Shown here: positions 21,013-52,375 of the stretch, piece after piece
How positions within the stretch are numbered: the stretch's first letter is position 1
Layout of the letters: every line of letters begins with the position of its first letter
NCBI GenBank assembly: GCA_009760855.2
Contig: WPIO01000002.1
Coordinates: 15,607,001-15,671,000, forward strand
Source of the DNA: Cristatella mucedo
Lineage: Eukaryota > Bryozoa > Phylactolaemata > Cristatellidae
DNA length: 64,000 bases
Direction: 5' to 3'
The notes under the pieces: model-generated
What the model was told of the DNA's origin: nothing
The model's database searches: none
Seen by the model: only the letters and a program-made list of their open reading frames with translations
Position numbers and translations under genes: made by a program

Positions 21013-21270
21013 ATGAAGAAAAAAGGAGGAAATGTATCTGAAGAAGTAAAAGAAGGCATCAGTACAACCAAAGAAGTTGTTTCAGGAGTTACAGCTGCAA
21101 CAGAAGTAGGTTCTAAAGCAATTATAAAAGTATCACCTAAGATTGCTATGAAACTGTCTTTACAAGCATCAAACAAAATAGCAAAGATAGTTCCAAAAGT
21201 ATTCCAATCGTTTAAAGCTATCGGAAGTGTTAATAAAGCTTTAGGAGGTTTTCTATCAGTTTTACAGTAA
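21013..21270 (+). pseudogene. pX/pVI-like gene, N-terminal part
   Basis: The frame starts MKKKGGNVSEEVKEGIST, is Lys- and Val-rich and runs to a stop at 21268. Coding resemblance continues at once in a shifted frame (21272 onward), so one indel probably split this gene. The basic, helical composition suits an internal or minor capsid protein. Confidence 0.45.
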
Positions 21271-21271
21271 T

Positions 21272-21938
21272 TGTTGATTTAGGGTTGTTTATAAAAGAGA
21301 TTGTTGACGATATTGCTTCAGACAAGTATGGACAAGTGTTTTGGAAAACAATGGCAGATAAAAAAGGATTGACAAAAATGGTTTCATCATTAGAGATGGA
21401 TTTTTATATAAGTGAAATACTGCTTGAAGCAGAGAAAGGAAATGGTGACTGGTATTAAAACCCCAGTAAGTTTGTATCTGATGTTTTTGCAGAAGAAGTT
21501 TCTTGGTATGCTACACAATTAGATCCTATTGCATGGAAAAAGAACTTTTTAGAAATGAGATCAGGAGGTATACTCCCCGCAATTCTTGCTATCATTGCGA
21601 GTATTGCAAGTATAATAGGAACAGCAGGTCTTGCAGTTTCAAGAACAGGTGCAGTTGCAAGTCTAATAAAAAAGATAGTAGATGAGACAATGTTTGTAGC
21701 TAGAGCTCCACCTATGAGAACACATGAGGAAAGACTTAGTGCTTTATCACTCCAGAGTGAAAGACTAAGAAATGCAATTACAGATATTAGAAATATGATG
21801 GAACTATTAGACAAGGGGGTTGATATTGATCTTTCAGATAAAGTACAGAATTCAGAAGTAAAAAACAGATTGGAATATCTGAGTAAAGGAAGAGAACTTG
21901 TTGAGAAAGGAAGTGCTAGCTATAGTGAAGAACTATAA
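21272..21938 (+). pseudogene. Adenovirus pX-like minor capsid protein candidate
   Basis: One frame with a single in-frame stop (near 21456) runs to TAA at 21938. Its middle has GGILPAILAIIASIASIIG, a Gly-Gly start followed by a hydrophobic, membrane-active-like segment. The region after it carries long helices with many Arg/Glu pairs. A GG(I/F)LP plus hydrophobic segment is characteristic of adenovirus pX-like proteins, also found in Polinton/adintovirus elements. Naming it pX is inference from one motif. Confidence 0.5.
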
Positions 21939-22111
21939 AGAGACATAAAAAAGTCGAATCGAGTAGTTTTGGTGGAATTAAAACATGTGGCTATAAAAGC
22001 GAAAGCACAATGCTTCTTGTGAATCTTTTTGCACAAGGTAAATCACAAGAAGAAATACATAGAGAAATACTCAAATTAAGAGATGAGCTCAAAAAGCGTT
22101 GTAAGAATTAA
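21939..22111 (+). CDS. Small basic ORF at right end of the island
   Basis: A short frame ending GKSQEEIHREILKLRDELKK before TAA at 22109-22111 overlaps the end of the preceding gene and is helical and charged. It could be the shifted tail of that gene. The AT-rich composition ends within about 50 bp. Confidence 0.3.
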
Positions 22112-22140
22112 TAATCAGTGTAACGTACAATTTTGTTGTC

Positions 22141-23054
22141 AGCTGTAAGTGAATAAGTAAAGGTTAGTCTTGCAAATTCAATGTTTAGAAGTATTACTGT
22201 CAAATCATGTGCATAAGCCGCATCTTCCGGATCATCAAAATATCAGGGTCGCAAATATAATCCACCATCTTTCACCAGCGGGTTACCGGCCTGTGTCCCC
22301 GTCACGTCACAGGCGGACCACAGCTGTGCACCTCCCTCTCTCGGTGATGCTCCTAACAGCTGTTCACTAGCGGCTTGTCAGAGGAGCCCGCATACAATGG
22401 AACTATAAAAAACCTCTCGGGAGAACCGTCGAGAATTTCGCCGTTTAAAGTGTCCGGTGATCTTTCTCCGCCAAATTCGTCATCCTCAAGGCGTCCAGCA
22501 AGGACTTGACGCTATCGTAGCTCTCTCTTGGGTGCTAATAGTGTACAGGACCTAGATAAGTGGGTGTGACCACGCCCACAATACTGATCCGCCTCAGCCG
22601 GACTCACACCACTCTGCCAGGCCAACAGGCGGGCATAGTACCACCTCATTAGGCGCTTCAGTTAGACAGTATCAGCTAACTAAGCTGGATTTAATATTAA
22701 TGGGTCAGCTGCGGTCGCGTGACCCGCTAGTCCTGCAACGAGGAACTTTCTGCTTCACCACCGTCCGGTGTGGGCGCTATCCCCTCTCTCTCTCTCTCTC
22801 CCTCTTTCTCTTCTCTCCGCGCGTTCCGGGGCTGCTTCCATGACACCTTGTACATCTGTATGTACGCTCACTCTCTCGCGTTTGCCTGCGTATGACACAA
22901 TACAGCCGTCGTCGTCGGTACCATAGCTCGTTTGTGCGGTCTTCGTTCTCCGTCGCGCCGCCATCGTTTGCACGAGCCCCTACAGATATAAGTAGTTTTT
23001 GTTTTACAGAGCAGAAATGGTTTTAAAAATAAGCTGTAAATAAAAAGGAATTAA
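22141..23054. other. GC-richer flank, no gene recognised
   Basis: Composition changes sharply from the AT-rich island. A TATAAAAAA word occurs near 22405 and a short (TC)n run near 22782-22800. No conserved coding segment or repeat end was recognised. Confidence 0.35.
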
Positions 23055-23125
23055 TTTTGATATAAAAAATCCCCAGCGTAACACCCAGTCAATCTTTGTG
23101 GCATTTTGAATAACAGAAGGAGATA
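23055..23125 (+). repeat. LINE L-B tail fragment
   Basis: AGCGTAACACCCAGTCAATC and the following GTGGCATTTTGAATAACAG resemble the L-B 3' end (GCGTAACACCCACATAGTC). Only the terminal ~70 bp are present. Confidence 0.5.
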
Positions 23126-24879
23126 AAAACTGTCCTATGCCAATGTATCCACTCGTGTGCAGGAAGCGTCACAGCGATCCCATTGCGTGCTTAGTTTCGT
23201 CCTTCACATTAACAATCCGCACTACCCACGTTCTGGGCGAGCCGTTGCATTCGAGCCGTCGCCATCGCTTCAACAGTTGATGCATTACTGAATTCTATAA
23301 CTGGTCAGCTTTCCATTGAATATTAGCTTGCTCTTTGATTGCCATAGTTAGACTGATTTACAATGGCCAAAAAATGCTAGCGGCCGAAGTGAGAGCATTC
23401 GTATACGTTATATCGGTGACGCTGCTTCATTCAGTGTTTTGGGACATTCTGACAGCATTTTGGTTTTATGCGCACTTTCGAATGCGTCTTCGCCCGTTGC
23501 TTAACCATTCAAGTCTTGTTCAATTGATTGCCTGGAAGTTCAAAGCAGATCGCGTGTTTTGGATGGCACTGTGACAGTCGCGCCACTGACGCCATGCGTA
23601 CCTCTAAGCTTGCTGGTTAGCGCAAAACACGTTCTTTTGCCATCTAGGAGCTTGTCTAGTATTGGTCTTGCAGTCTCAGCTCTCTGATAGCGCTGCACGC
23701 TCTACCAAAGTAGTCCACCCGAAGCTCCGGCGTGTGGCCAGCTGTTTGCTGCACTCGGGAGCACAGTGGAATGGGCGTGGTCAGCTGGAATTTCCGCCAG
23801 CCTAGCTTCTCCGTACACCCGGACGGTTCACTCAGGTCGGCAGCCGAGTCGCGGCTCTTGCCACCATAGACTGGAGGGAAATGACGTCTGTTGTTACTTG
23901 GCCTCTCGCGCCCATAGGAGAAAGCCATGCCGACAGCAATGCCGATCGAAAACTGTTGAGATCATTAGCTGTTTGGTGACCTGTTTATTCAATTTTTGTC
24001 AATTCAAAACTTTAAATCTTGGTCACTGGTGAGCGATGGGTGCCAAGGCTCTAGTCTGACGCGGCCTCCAAGCTAAAAACTATTCGATTGGCCGCTTTCG
24101 GAGTCTTTCTAACGCAGGAATTCCGAGGCTTGCTTACTCAATACCTAGGTTTTAAGCATGACGTTACCCTCCTAAAAGGTACAGGTACTTTTGTGATAAT
24201 AAAATAGTAAATCAATCTCAGTATTAGGCTAGTTATACTCTTAACTGTCAGCTTAGCTGCAGACTTGTATGCAGACTTATGAATACTTGCTGTATACCAA
24301 AGAGGGTTATTTCTGGCTCTCAGCTGCAATGATGCGTTGGCACAGGTAATGGCTTTGTTGGAACATCCTCCAGGTATGTTAACTGCCCCTCTTTCGGCTG
24401 AGCACTCTGGACCACCGTGTTGTGGTTGGATTCTTAGCTGTCACGAGGAATTCTCACTGTGAACGTGTTCTGGATCTATGATACTCATCAATGTTCTGGA
24501 TCTATGATACTGACCACTGGCCTCATATCTTACCTAATCTGAATATGGGGACAGTAAAGTCAAGCAGATTTAGCAGCCCAATTTCTGTAGCTGCTGGAGG
24601 GCCTTAGCAGCTGGTACCTTTATTGTACCAGGCGACAAATAATTGCCTGATTCAAAACTTGTATGATCCACCTCGATCGTGAAGTAGGGGCACTTTGCTG
24701 CAGGGCTCAGACCCGGCAGCAGTATTGCTGTAAATGTCATTAACTGTCATGCAACCCAAATGAGTGCTAGCAAGCCTATGTTTCAAGTTAAAGACCTGTG
24801 GTGTGCTCATAAGCCTCTGTCTTGGTCTTGAACTGTTATGGTATCCTAGGCACCAGGGCTAACAAAACGATTGATTAGT
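23126..24879. other. No recognisable gene
   Basis: Short frames only. A tandem duplication of GTTCTGGATCTATGATACT occurs near 24470-24510. A diverged S2-type SINE may lie at about 24565-24690, but I cannot support it firmly. Confidence 0.35.
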
Positions 24880-25062
24880 TAGCATTTGTTCGATAAGGCG
24901 GTTGCTTTCACGACCTCGGTCCCGAGGTCGTGGGTTCGATTCCTGCAGTGGGCGATTCTATATCGCCACTGCAAGCTGTGGTGACAGCCGTAAAGGCTCT
25001 TCTGTCGCTATACAAAAAGAGGCTGTTTAATCAGCTAGGAATTATTATTATTATAATTAACA
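24880..25062 (+). repeat. tRNA-derived SINE, family S2
   Basis: The head has an A-box-like GATAAGGCGGTTGC and a perfect B-box, GGTTCGATTCC. Between them an 11-bp palindrome, CACGACCTCGG/CCGAGGTCGTG, takes the place of the anticodon arm. The body ends AGAGGCTGTTTAATCAGCTA followed by an (ATT)n tail. It closely matches 54921-55092 and, inverted, 60625-60800. Confidence 0.82.
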
Positions 25063-25520
25063 CTGCAGGCCCGGTGGCCTAATGGTGGCCCTGCCATGTC
25101 TTGCCCAGCCACCCCAGTACAGCAGTCTTTCGGCACATGAGGCCTTGCATGTTCCTCCTAATACTTGTATGTAGCCTGACACTTAATGCGCTTGTAAGTT
25201 GCGCTGTGTGTGCTGTATGCAACCATTGCTCATGTGATTTCGCAAGCAAAAGTTAGAGCTTTTTTGTTACTAATTTGAGATTGTTTATATTCTGAAGTGC
25301 TATCTGTGTGCCGTGGCGCTGTTGTTTCACTGGCATTAAGGCATTCCTCTTGCAATGTCTTGTCGGGGCTCTGCCATGCAAGTGACATCTTACACCATTA
25401 CTTGTCACCAGATGTACATCCGCTGAAATGCTCTGCAGACACCGAGACATGATTGCAGACCTATTGCAGTGAAACGGATTTGCTGACATGATCCTTAGCA
25501 TACTGCGGCTCTATTAAAAG

Positions 25521-45666
<20,146 letters not shown>

Positions 45667-46029
45667 CTTTGGACTGGCCATTTCTTCGGCCTACATGTTT
45701 TAACCATCGTGTGTGGTCGAAACTGTCTGCATTCAAGACTTGCTGTGTCATCAGGGAGCAGTAGTTGAACCAGTGGTCTGTCTCTTGAATGTCTCTTATA
45801 TCCACCCGAAACTTGTTTCATATCTTGCAAGCAGCAAGTTGCACAAGGCGTGAGTTTTTTGGGAGGACCACATACAAGCCAATGGTATTTTTCCAATATA
45901 AATCTTCACGTACCGTTTAGTGCTTCTTGTTTATTTTCATTTGCAACTGAGAAGTCCTTGGGAATACTTCATGTCCGTGACCATTTTCTTCGAACTGTGA
46001 CATTATCTAGGCCGCGTATGCATCTAATA

Positions 46030-46110
46030 GTAATAATAGTAGTAATAATACATTTGTTATAGTGCCCTCAGAGAAATCAATATCTTTCTAGGCACTTTAC
46101 ATGTGCACAC
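46030..46110 (-). repeat. LINE L-A tail fragment
   Basis: AATAATACATTTGTTATAGT, CCTCAGAGA and TAGGCACTTTACATG match the reverse L-A end hairpin with (ATT)n. Confidence 0.7.
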
Positions 46111-47955
46111 ATATGGACCATCCTTAATTATTCCTGGTCATCTTAATAGTCAAGCTTGCCAAGGAAGCAATGCTTTTACACCTGGAATCAAAATGCTTAA
46201 GGCTGAAAATGCCTTACCCTACTCCCGCTCTGCCCGTTTGGCTCAAGTTACACGGTACGGTGTAGCCTTGGTGACACTGTGATCTGCACCACTTACAGAA
46301 TACTAGCCCATCACACTGGCCTTTTTTCTCCATTCTCCTTTGGCACTGCCTTTACCAGCCAGAGGAGTGCTGCAGGACCTCGTGTCTTAGCTTGTTGGGA
46401 AGGTAGCGGTTCTTCACCATCCCAGGTTGTAGGTTTCAGTCTTTTAGCAGGTAATACTTTATCACACACTGAAAGTTTGGTGAATGTTCTCATGCTGCTA
46501 TATCAATGAGGCTATTGAGTCAGCCGGCCTTTACTTTCTCTTTGCTTCCTTTGAATTTGAAATGCCTCTCGGGATCTTTGAAGACACTACAGTGGGGTTG
46601 CAGGTTAGGAACGGCTCGAGTAACCAACACTTCGGGTAGGCATTAAATGACTCGGATTACCATCCCGGTTCTGGGTTACAAACCGAACCCTATTTGCTTG
46701 TAGGAACTTCACCAGTAGCGGGCGTAATAAAGCCTTTGAACGGATCTGCTGTCATGTGTTTGCAAAAATCACCAGAAGGCAATAGAATCTACCAAGTTAT
46801 GGAATGCTAAATTGAGCTTGGTGTTAATAATTTCACCTTAAGGGTCTGATGAAGGTGTGAGAAAACCTCCACAGTGAGCGAAGAAAATCTATGCTTGCCT
46901 GCAGAAGCAAGGCATTTTCGACGTCGGTGTTTTTTCTATTTTTAATGCAGAAATAATTTTTTGGAAGGGGTCAGAAATGAATTGACTTTTTCCAATGGTA
47001 TGAATCGGATTACGAATGAATCCAGTCCGGAAATGGTTTGGGTTTGTAATCTGGGAACCCACTCTCTTAGGCTCTCACTGTAGCTCGTGAGACTTGTCAA
47101 TCATTCAAGCTGCTTGTCATGCCATCTTCTCGGAAATAACTTCGGCGGCAGCGGAAATATTGTTGTGTGTCTTCGACTAAAATGTGCTTGCACGTCGCCA
47201 GCAAAAAAATGAACGATCTTAGTCTGTGCTGTTACAGGGGATGACATTGGTCATGGTCAAAGCTGAAAAACTAAGCGATATGCAAAACCTATTAGGTTCA
47301 CATACTCGACTGAAGCCTTAAATACCCACGGATCCTAGGTTACTAACGTGAATTGGAGTAAGTTGCCTACTTTTTGGCCGGACGAAAGGATGCAGTAACG
47401 TACATTTAAAATCGTTGTGCACCATAATCCGTAACTAACGAGCCGCCTGAAGAGGTGTGGTCGGGAGTGAAACTAGGCGTTTTCGTTTAAAATGCTGACG
47501 TCCGAATTCCGTGACAATTCCGATAAAAAATGGTCGCTGGAGCCCACCGATGCATTTCCTTGGGTACACCAACAGCACTGACTAGAAAATATACCGCCTC
47601 TTCGACGAAAGATCTCTGGAAGTGTTCTTGTCAAATGTTGTTTACAATCAGGCGCGGACACGGCTGAGGCAGCAGGCGGGCCTGCCCGACCAAGCTTCAC
47701 ATACCGCACCTCGGCTTTCTGTTGAACTGAGACATTTGCGATGACCAGGCTTTAACGACATGAGTTAACACCGAACTCTTTCCTACTGCACTGAGGCATA
47801 ATGACGTGCCTTTCCCAGTTGTGAACAAAATTGGATGGCCTCAGGCAAACACCGATTAACCTCTGTACACCTGCAAGGATAATACATTGACCGGCCACTG
47901 ATCACTCGCGATTGATGAGGATGAAGCACATGCTGTCTTTGCGGTGGTTTTTCCC
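46111..47955. other. Intergenic DNA, nothing recognised
   Basis: This lies downstream of DUS1L. No coding segment, tRNA gene or repeat end is recognised. Confidence 0.35.
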
Positions 47956-47959
47956 GAAG

Positions 47960-48100
47960 TTAAAGTGCTAGGCTATAACGACTGAGGTCATGATGAAGTG
48001 TATTTGACCGCCGTGGTCGTTGGCTCGAGCCCAACGGCCTATGTGAAGCGACTGATAGGAGATTGAGTTTCTTTGGGCGCTCTATAAATGAATCATAGAT
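47960..48100 (+). repeat. tRNA-derived SINE, family S1 (diverged)
   Basis: GTGGTCGTTGGCTCGAGCCC (B-box region), GAAGCGACTGATAGGAGATT and a GGGCGCTCTATAAATGAATC end show the S1 layout. Confidence 0.7.
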
Positions 48101-48920
48101 ATGCAATGGTAAGTCTTGTATAAGAGACCCGAGTCTCTGTGTGGCTGCTTTGCAAGCGGCTGTAAGAGTAGCAAATCTATGCAGCATGTAAAATCGCCCA
48201 AAAGTTTCATCTTAGGACTAGTTCACAAAAGCGTATAAGAAGACTTGCCACTGGTAATTAGAATCCCTTCTTAGTAACCTGCACTAAATTATGCTCAGAT
48301 AAGAACTCAAAACAGAGGAAGACAACAAAAGGCGTGCAGGCTAGCGTGCTAGACAAAAGCTTATCGCTCGTCCCCCTAGGCATGGCTACTAGCATTGTTT
48401 CGCCAATGTCAAAGGACGATTCACTCTGACGAATCTCTGTTTTGGAGGAGCTTAATTGAGGCTTTAGGTTTTCAATGTCAACCAAGTGACACTGGCCACT
48501 GAGCTCAAACGTCTAGCCTTCGTGTCATACTAGCTTGTTGATGGAAGCCCGAGTAGCCTAGGACCCTTGTTCTCTAGTTAAATAGCCAGCTTAGTGAACT
48601 CCAAGGGCAAACACAGCATGTTTCCATCGCGAGATTGCAAATGACCGATTGTTTAAACGTTCGGCAGCCGTTGTAAGATAGAGCTGCACAGCCATAAATT
48701 AGGTTAATATTTCTTCACTGGATGAAGGTTGATTCACGTGCTTTTAAAATTGGCTGCCTATTGTTAAAGAGCCTAGAGAACTCTGAGGTCCTTGCAAGTA
48801 ATCGCTCATTCTTCCTGCTCATCTTCAGTCCAAGCTTTTCGAATTGATCGGTGGTTACTATGCAGCTGTTGGAGTACATTGATAATGAATGATTGATCAG
48901 GATACTGTCTATCTAGATTC
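48101..48920. other. Intergenic DNA, nothing recognised
   Basis: No supported feature. Confidence 0.35.
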
Positions 48921-48924
48921 AATA

Positions 48925-49080
48925 AAAAAATACTAGCTGATTTAGCAGTCTACTTTGTATAGCCGCAGAAGAACTGAATGGGTATCACCACCTCTTGCAA
49001 TTTGCAATAAAGAATTGCCCACTACAGGATTCGAACGCATGACTTCGGTCGTGAAGAAAGCACCTTACCACGGCTGTAGC
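48925..49080 (-). repeat. tRNA-derived SINE, family S2 (diverged)
   Basis: TAGCTGATTTAGCAGTCTAC, TTTGTATAGCCGCAGAAG and CAGGATTCGAACGCATGAC are the reverse complement of S2 with scattered changes. Confidence 0.72.
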
Positions 49081-49998
49081 AACCTGTAATTCAAGTTAGA
49101 TCGTCCGCTGAAATTGCTCTCGTGTTTGACCAACGATCTTTTAAGTAGCAAAAATGATGGTGAGGTCACCCGTTGCCTTGGTCCTTCGATCCATAGACAT
49201 CCAACTTGAATGGTCAATGAAAAGTGACTGGTGTGGCTGACAAAGCTCGGCCAATGTTCGATTAGTACTTCTACGATAGCGTCCAAGTCGCACCGTGGTA
49301 AAATCTTATCCATAAGACCAGTCTAAAGTAGGGCTCCACTGTCGTCTGCTCTAGAGGCCTTTGCTACCCTCTATTGATTGATATAGAGTCTCTCAATACT
49401 GGCCTAAGGCAGCAGTTATTAATTCTAGGTTTTCTGTTAGCTGTTCAACAATAAGAGCAAAACAGCTGTTTTTCGCTCAACATCCAAAAAAACAGTAGAC
49501 AGCTGTTTTCTGTTTTACTGTTTTTTACGGAAAATTGTAGACGGAAAGATACTACAACTGATGCTCCAACGTTCAATATGGCTATGAAATATGTAAAGGA
49601 AAAAAGTTTTCAAAATTTCCATTGAATATGTTAATGATTTGCTTTCATGATTTTCAGGAAATTGGCTGAAAACTAAAATTAGTACACTTTTTCTAAAATT
49701 AAGTATAATATTAGTTACATTAATCTTGGGGCAACAACAATAATTGTTGTTCCATTCAGCCACGTCTTTAGTTTAGGAATACGCCGCAAAATAAAATAAT
49801 CCAATTACAGAGGAGCTAGAAGGTCGGTGTGAACGATGCAATACCATCTTTAATTTTCTAGAAACTCCATGACAGCGTTGAAGAATCATCTGAAAATATA
49901 CAGAATTGATTTTGACAAACTTGTTGGTGGTGTTTATTTCAGTAAGAGTCCGTGAACAGTAAGGATACAAACGCGATTGCCGATTCCCTGGGGCGAAA
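49081..49998. other. Intergenic DNA, nothing recognised
   Basis: Several AACAGCTGTTTT-like words cluster at 49440-49525. No supported feature. Confidence 0.3.
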
Positions 49999-49999
49999 G

Positions 50000-50635
50000 A
50001 GTAATAACAATAATAATACACGACAAAGCGCCCTAAGAGAACTCAATCTCTTTCTAGGCACTTTACATTTGCTGTAAAGGGAACCACGATTGAATGGTGT
50101 GGAATATCATGCTTGATAAACAACATGTACAACATGCTTAGGGGTGACATGCACAGGGTCAGCATGCAAGTGTGGTTAGTGGCAGCATTCACAGTGTCAG
50201 CACACATAAGCATATAAAGGACGAATCACAGGGACCCACTAAATGCTGTCCTAACTAGGCGTGCTTTTAAGTTCTTTTTAAATGTGATCAAGTCAGAGGA
50301 TGTTGTGGCGAAAGTTGGTAGTGAATTCCAGGCTTCAGGAGCATACGAGTTAAATGCACGGTCTCCAAAGGATTTGAGGTATGTACGAGGTATTGATAAA
50401 CTATTAGATTCCGAAAAGCGGGTGGTACGATGCTTGGCCTGGTGGTGGAGTAGATCTGAGAGATAGGCTGGAGTCAAAGAATGAAGTGACCTAAAAGTGA
50501 GCGACAAATCTAAACAAGCCGAAATTTTAGCAGTCTTGTAGCTGAAAGTAGGCAGGCTTGACTGTGGAGCTGATGTGGTCGTCTAACGAAAGGTCACTTT
50601 GGAACGCGACACCTAGATTTCATGCAGATTCAACG
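50000..50635 (-). repeat. LINE L-A copy, 5'-truncated
   Basis: The reverse-strand 3' end includes the C-terminal coding region (GDRAFNSYAPEAWNSLP). Upstream it jumps to a more 5' part of the coding region (about 50520), showing an internal deletion. Confidence 0.85.
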
Positions 50636-50704
50636 AAAGAGCGCATAGAGAGAGATTAAGTTCTCTGAGGGCGCTTTATGAAGTGAATTATTATTATTAT
50701 TATT
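50636..50704 (+). repeat. LINE L-A tail fragment
   Basis: GAGATTAAGTTCTCTGAGGG, CGCTTTATG and (ATT)n. It lies directly against the reverse copy. Confidence 0.7.
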
Positions 50705-52260
50705 ATAAGAGTCTAAAGGAGATTGTTACCGATCTGGCTACTGATGAAATATTGATTAGAGCTATCATAAGTATGTACTTCAATCAATCTCACGGGACAG
50801 ATTCAAACTCCCAGAGAACAAAAGCGATGTGGTGAAGCTGTTTTATGATGATAACAAAAGACAAGAGAAACAAAACAATTACCAACATCAAGGAAAAAAT
50901 CGAGAGAGGAGTACAGTTAGCATGACTTGTGAATGATTTTAAACACAACCATGAGAGGATGTCAACTCTTCGGAGTCAACATTCGTGATAGCGGCAATTA
51001 AGCAACAATCAAAACTGGTCTTGGTCGCATGTTGGGTGTATGCACTAATCTCGGTATGGTCGAATCAAGAAACAGCAATTGAACGTTATTGGAGTAGGAG
51101 ACGGGGAGGGATCCGTCGGGATATACTCAAAACGGCACTGCAGCAAATAAGAAATGAATTAGCTACATCAAAGTTATCGGAAGTTCTGCTTAAATCATAA
51201 TCTCCACCTTGGAGTATGTGACACATTGTACAAGAAGAGTACTGAGTCGACCAATAAAAACCTGGATTTGGCAATATAGCTGAGGTTGAAAATTTTGAAG
51301 CACCTACATACTTGGAAGTGATCAGCGATAATACATTAGAAGGAGACTTAGATTATGTGGTGTTACTGTGGCTCCGGCGGCTGCAGTTCTATTGGTATCT
51401 CGTGGAGGCACAAGGGCAGAAGTGTGCAATGTAAGAGACTGTCCATGTATCGCTCCACCGCGTACTTAAATCAGAGCTCGCTTACTCACCGCTGCTGGGG
51501 GAAAACAGCTGAGGCGGGCAATATCCCCTACTTCTAAGGCCGGACCCTGCTCGAGTCAACTCCCCAACCACCGGCGGCATGTTGAGGCATGCATTACTCG
51601 CAGGACGCTTTGCCAATTACAATAGCAGCAGCAGCCAGCACACACACAAATTTACCACTATCTGCTCACGAAAGAACGAAAGCTGATCAAATTCATTGAA
51701 AAATAAACTGTTTGAAATAATGTCTTGAAATTCAATGTATAGGCAGAGGTCTTACGCGAGATCGAGCTGCATCTTGACTTAAAGATACGCTGGAACTCCA
51801 TCCCAACAATGTCGAGCCACTTGTAAAAGCAGAAGTCGCCACACACGACACACTAACCAAATTCTAGGCACTGGAAATCATTGAGCCATTGGATATTGGC
51901 GCTCTCAAAATTCTTTTGATGGCAATGGAACCTAAGAGACTTGCGGTTAACAATCTAAGCCATGTCCAACAAGCTCTCCAACCTGAATAACTGCATTTGT
52001 ACCAATCTCATTGAAAATTTGAAGTGTCACGTTAAAGAGCAATTGACCAAGGTTATCATGAATCTTTTTCACAGTCTCAATGATCCATCTCTCGCCCCGT
52101 CCAAAACTAGACTAAATTTCGAAGGAAATCTAGCGTCTCGTTTATTTGAAGTCAACGATGTAGAAGCAGTCGTCAAAAATTCGTCGAATGAGGCTGAAAG
52201 TTTGATCTTACCTCTTTAAAATAAATTGAATTTGTTGCTTTAAAAAGATGGATCATCAAC
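50705..52260 (+). other. Unidentified coding-like remnant
   Basis: The block between two L-A tails is AT-richer and has several protein-like frames. These include 50985-51200 (ERYWSRRRGGIRRDILK), about 51250-51350 (NFEAPTYLEVISDNTLEGDL) and 51962-52219 (SNKLSNLNNCICTNLIENLK, ending TAA). Frames break repeatedly. It may be the body of an unrecognised transposon or virus-like element. I cannot name it. Confidence 0.35.
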
Positions 52261-52289
52261 TGCAGTTAGAGGGCTAGACAGTTTCAAAT

Positions 52290-52375
52290 TGCTCAAGTCA
52301 AATGTTAAGCGCCTAGAGAGAGATTTAGTTCTCTGAGGGCGCTTTATCAAGTATATTATTATTATTATTATTAAG
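52290..52375 (+). repeat. LINE L-A tail fragment
   Basis: TTAAGCGCCTAGAGAGAGAT, GGGCGCTTTATCAAG and (ATT)n: the L-A end without coding sequence. Confidence 0.8.

Larger units (their letters stand above)
11500..22140. mobile_element. Remnant of an integrated virus-like / Polinton-like DNA element
   Basis: This 10.6-kb block is much richer in A+T than the DNA on both sides and encodes no host-type exons. Its content is a protein-primed type B DNA polymerase (12.0-15.6 kb), a row of small forward ORFs (16.3-18.1 kb), a reverse-strand fibre-like block (18.2-21.0 kb) and a forward pX-like gene (21.0-21.9 kb). I did not find a double-jelly-roll capsid gene, packaging ATPase, protease or integrase, nor convincing terminal repeats. 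It may therefore be incomplete or belong to a lineage whose capsid gene I cannot recognise. Stops and frameshifts in most genes show it is inactive. Confidence 0.7.

Noticed and set aside
22141-22175. Terminal inverted repeat of the virus-like element matching 11890-11925
   Set aside because: Only about 10 bases (CCTTTACTTA) agree, which is expected by chance in AT-rich DNA.
24898-24970. Functional tRNA gene
   Set aside because: A and B boxes are present, but the anticodon arm is replaced by a palindrome and the same body and tail recur elsewhere, so it is a SINE head.
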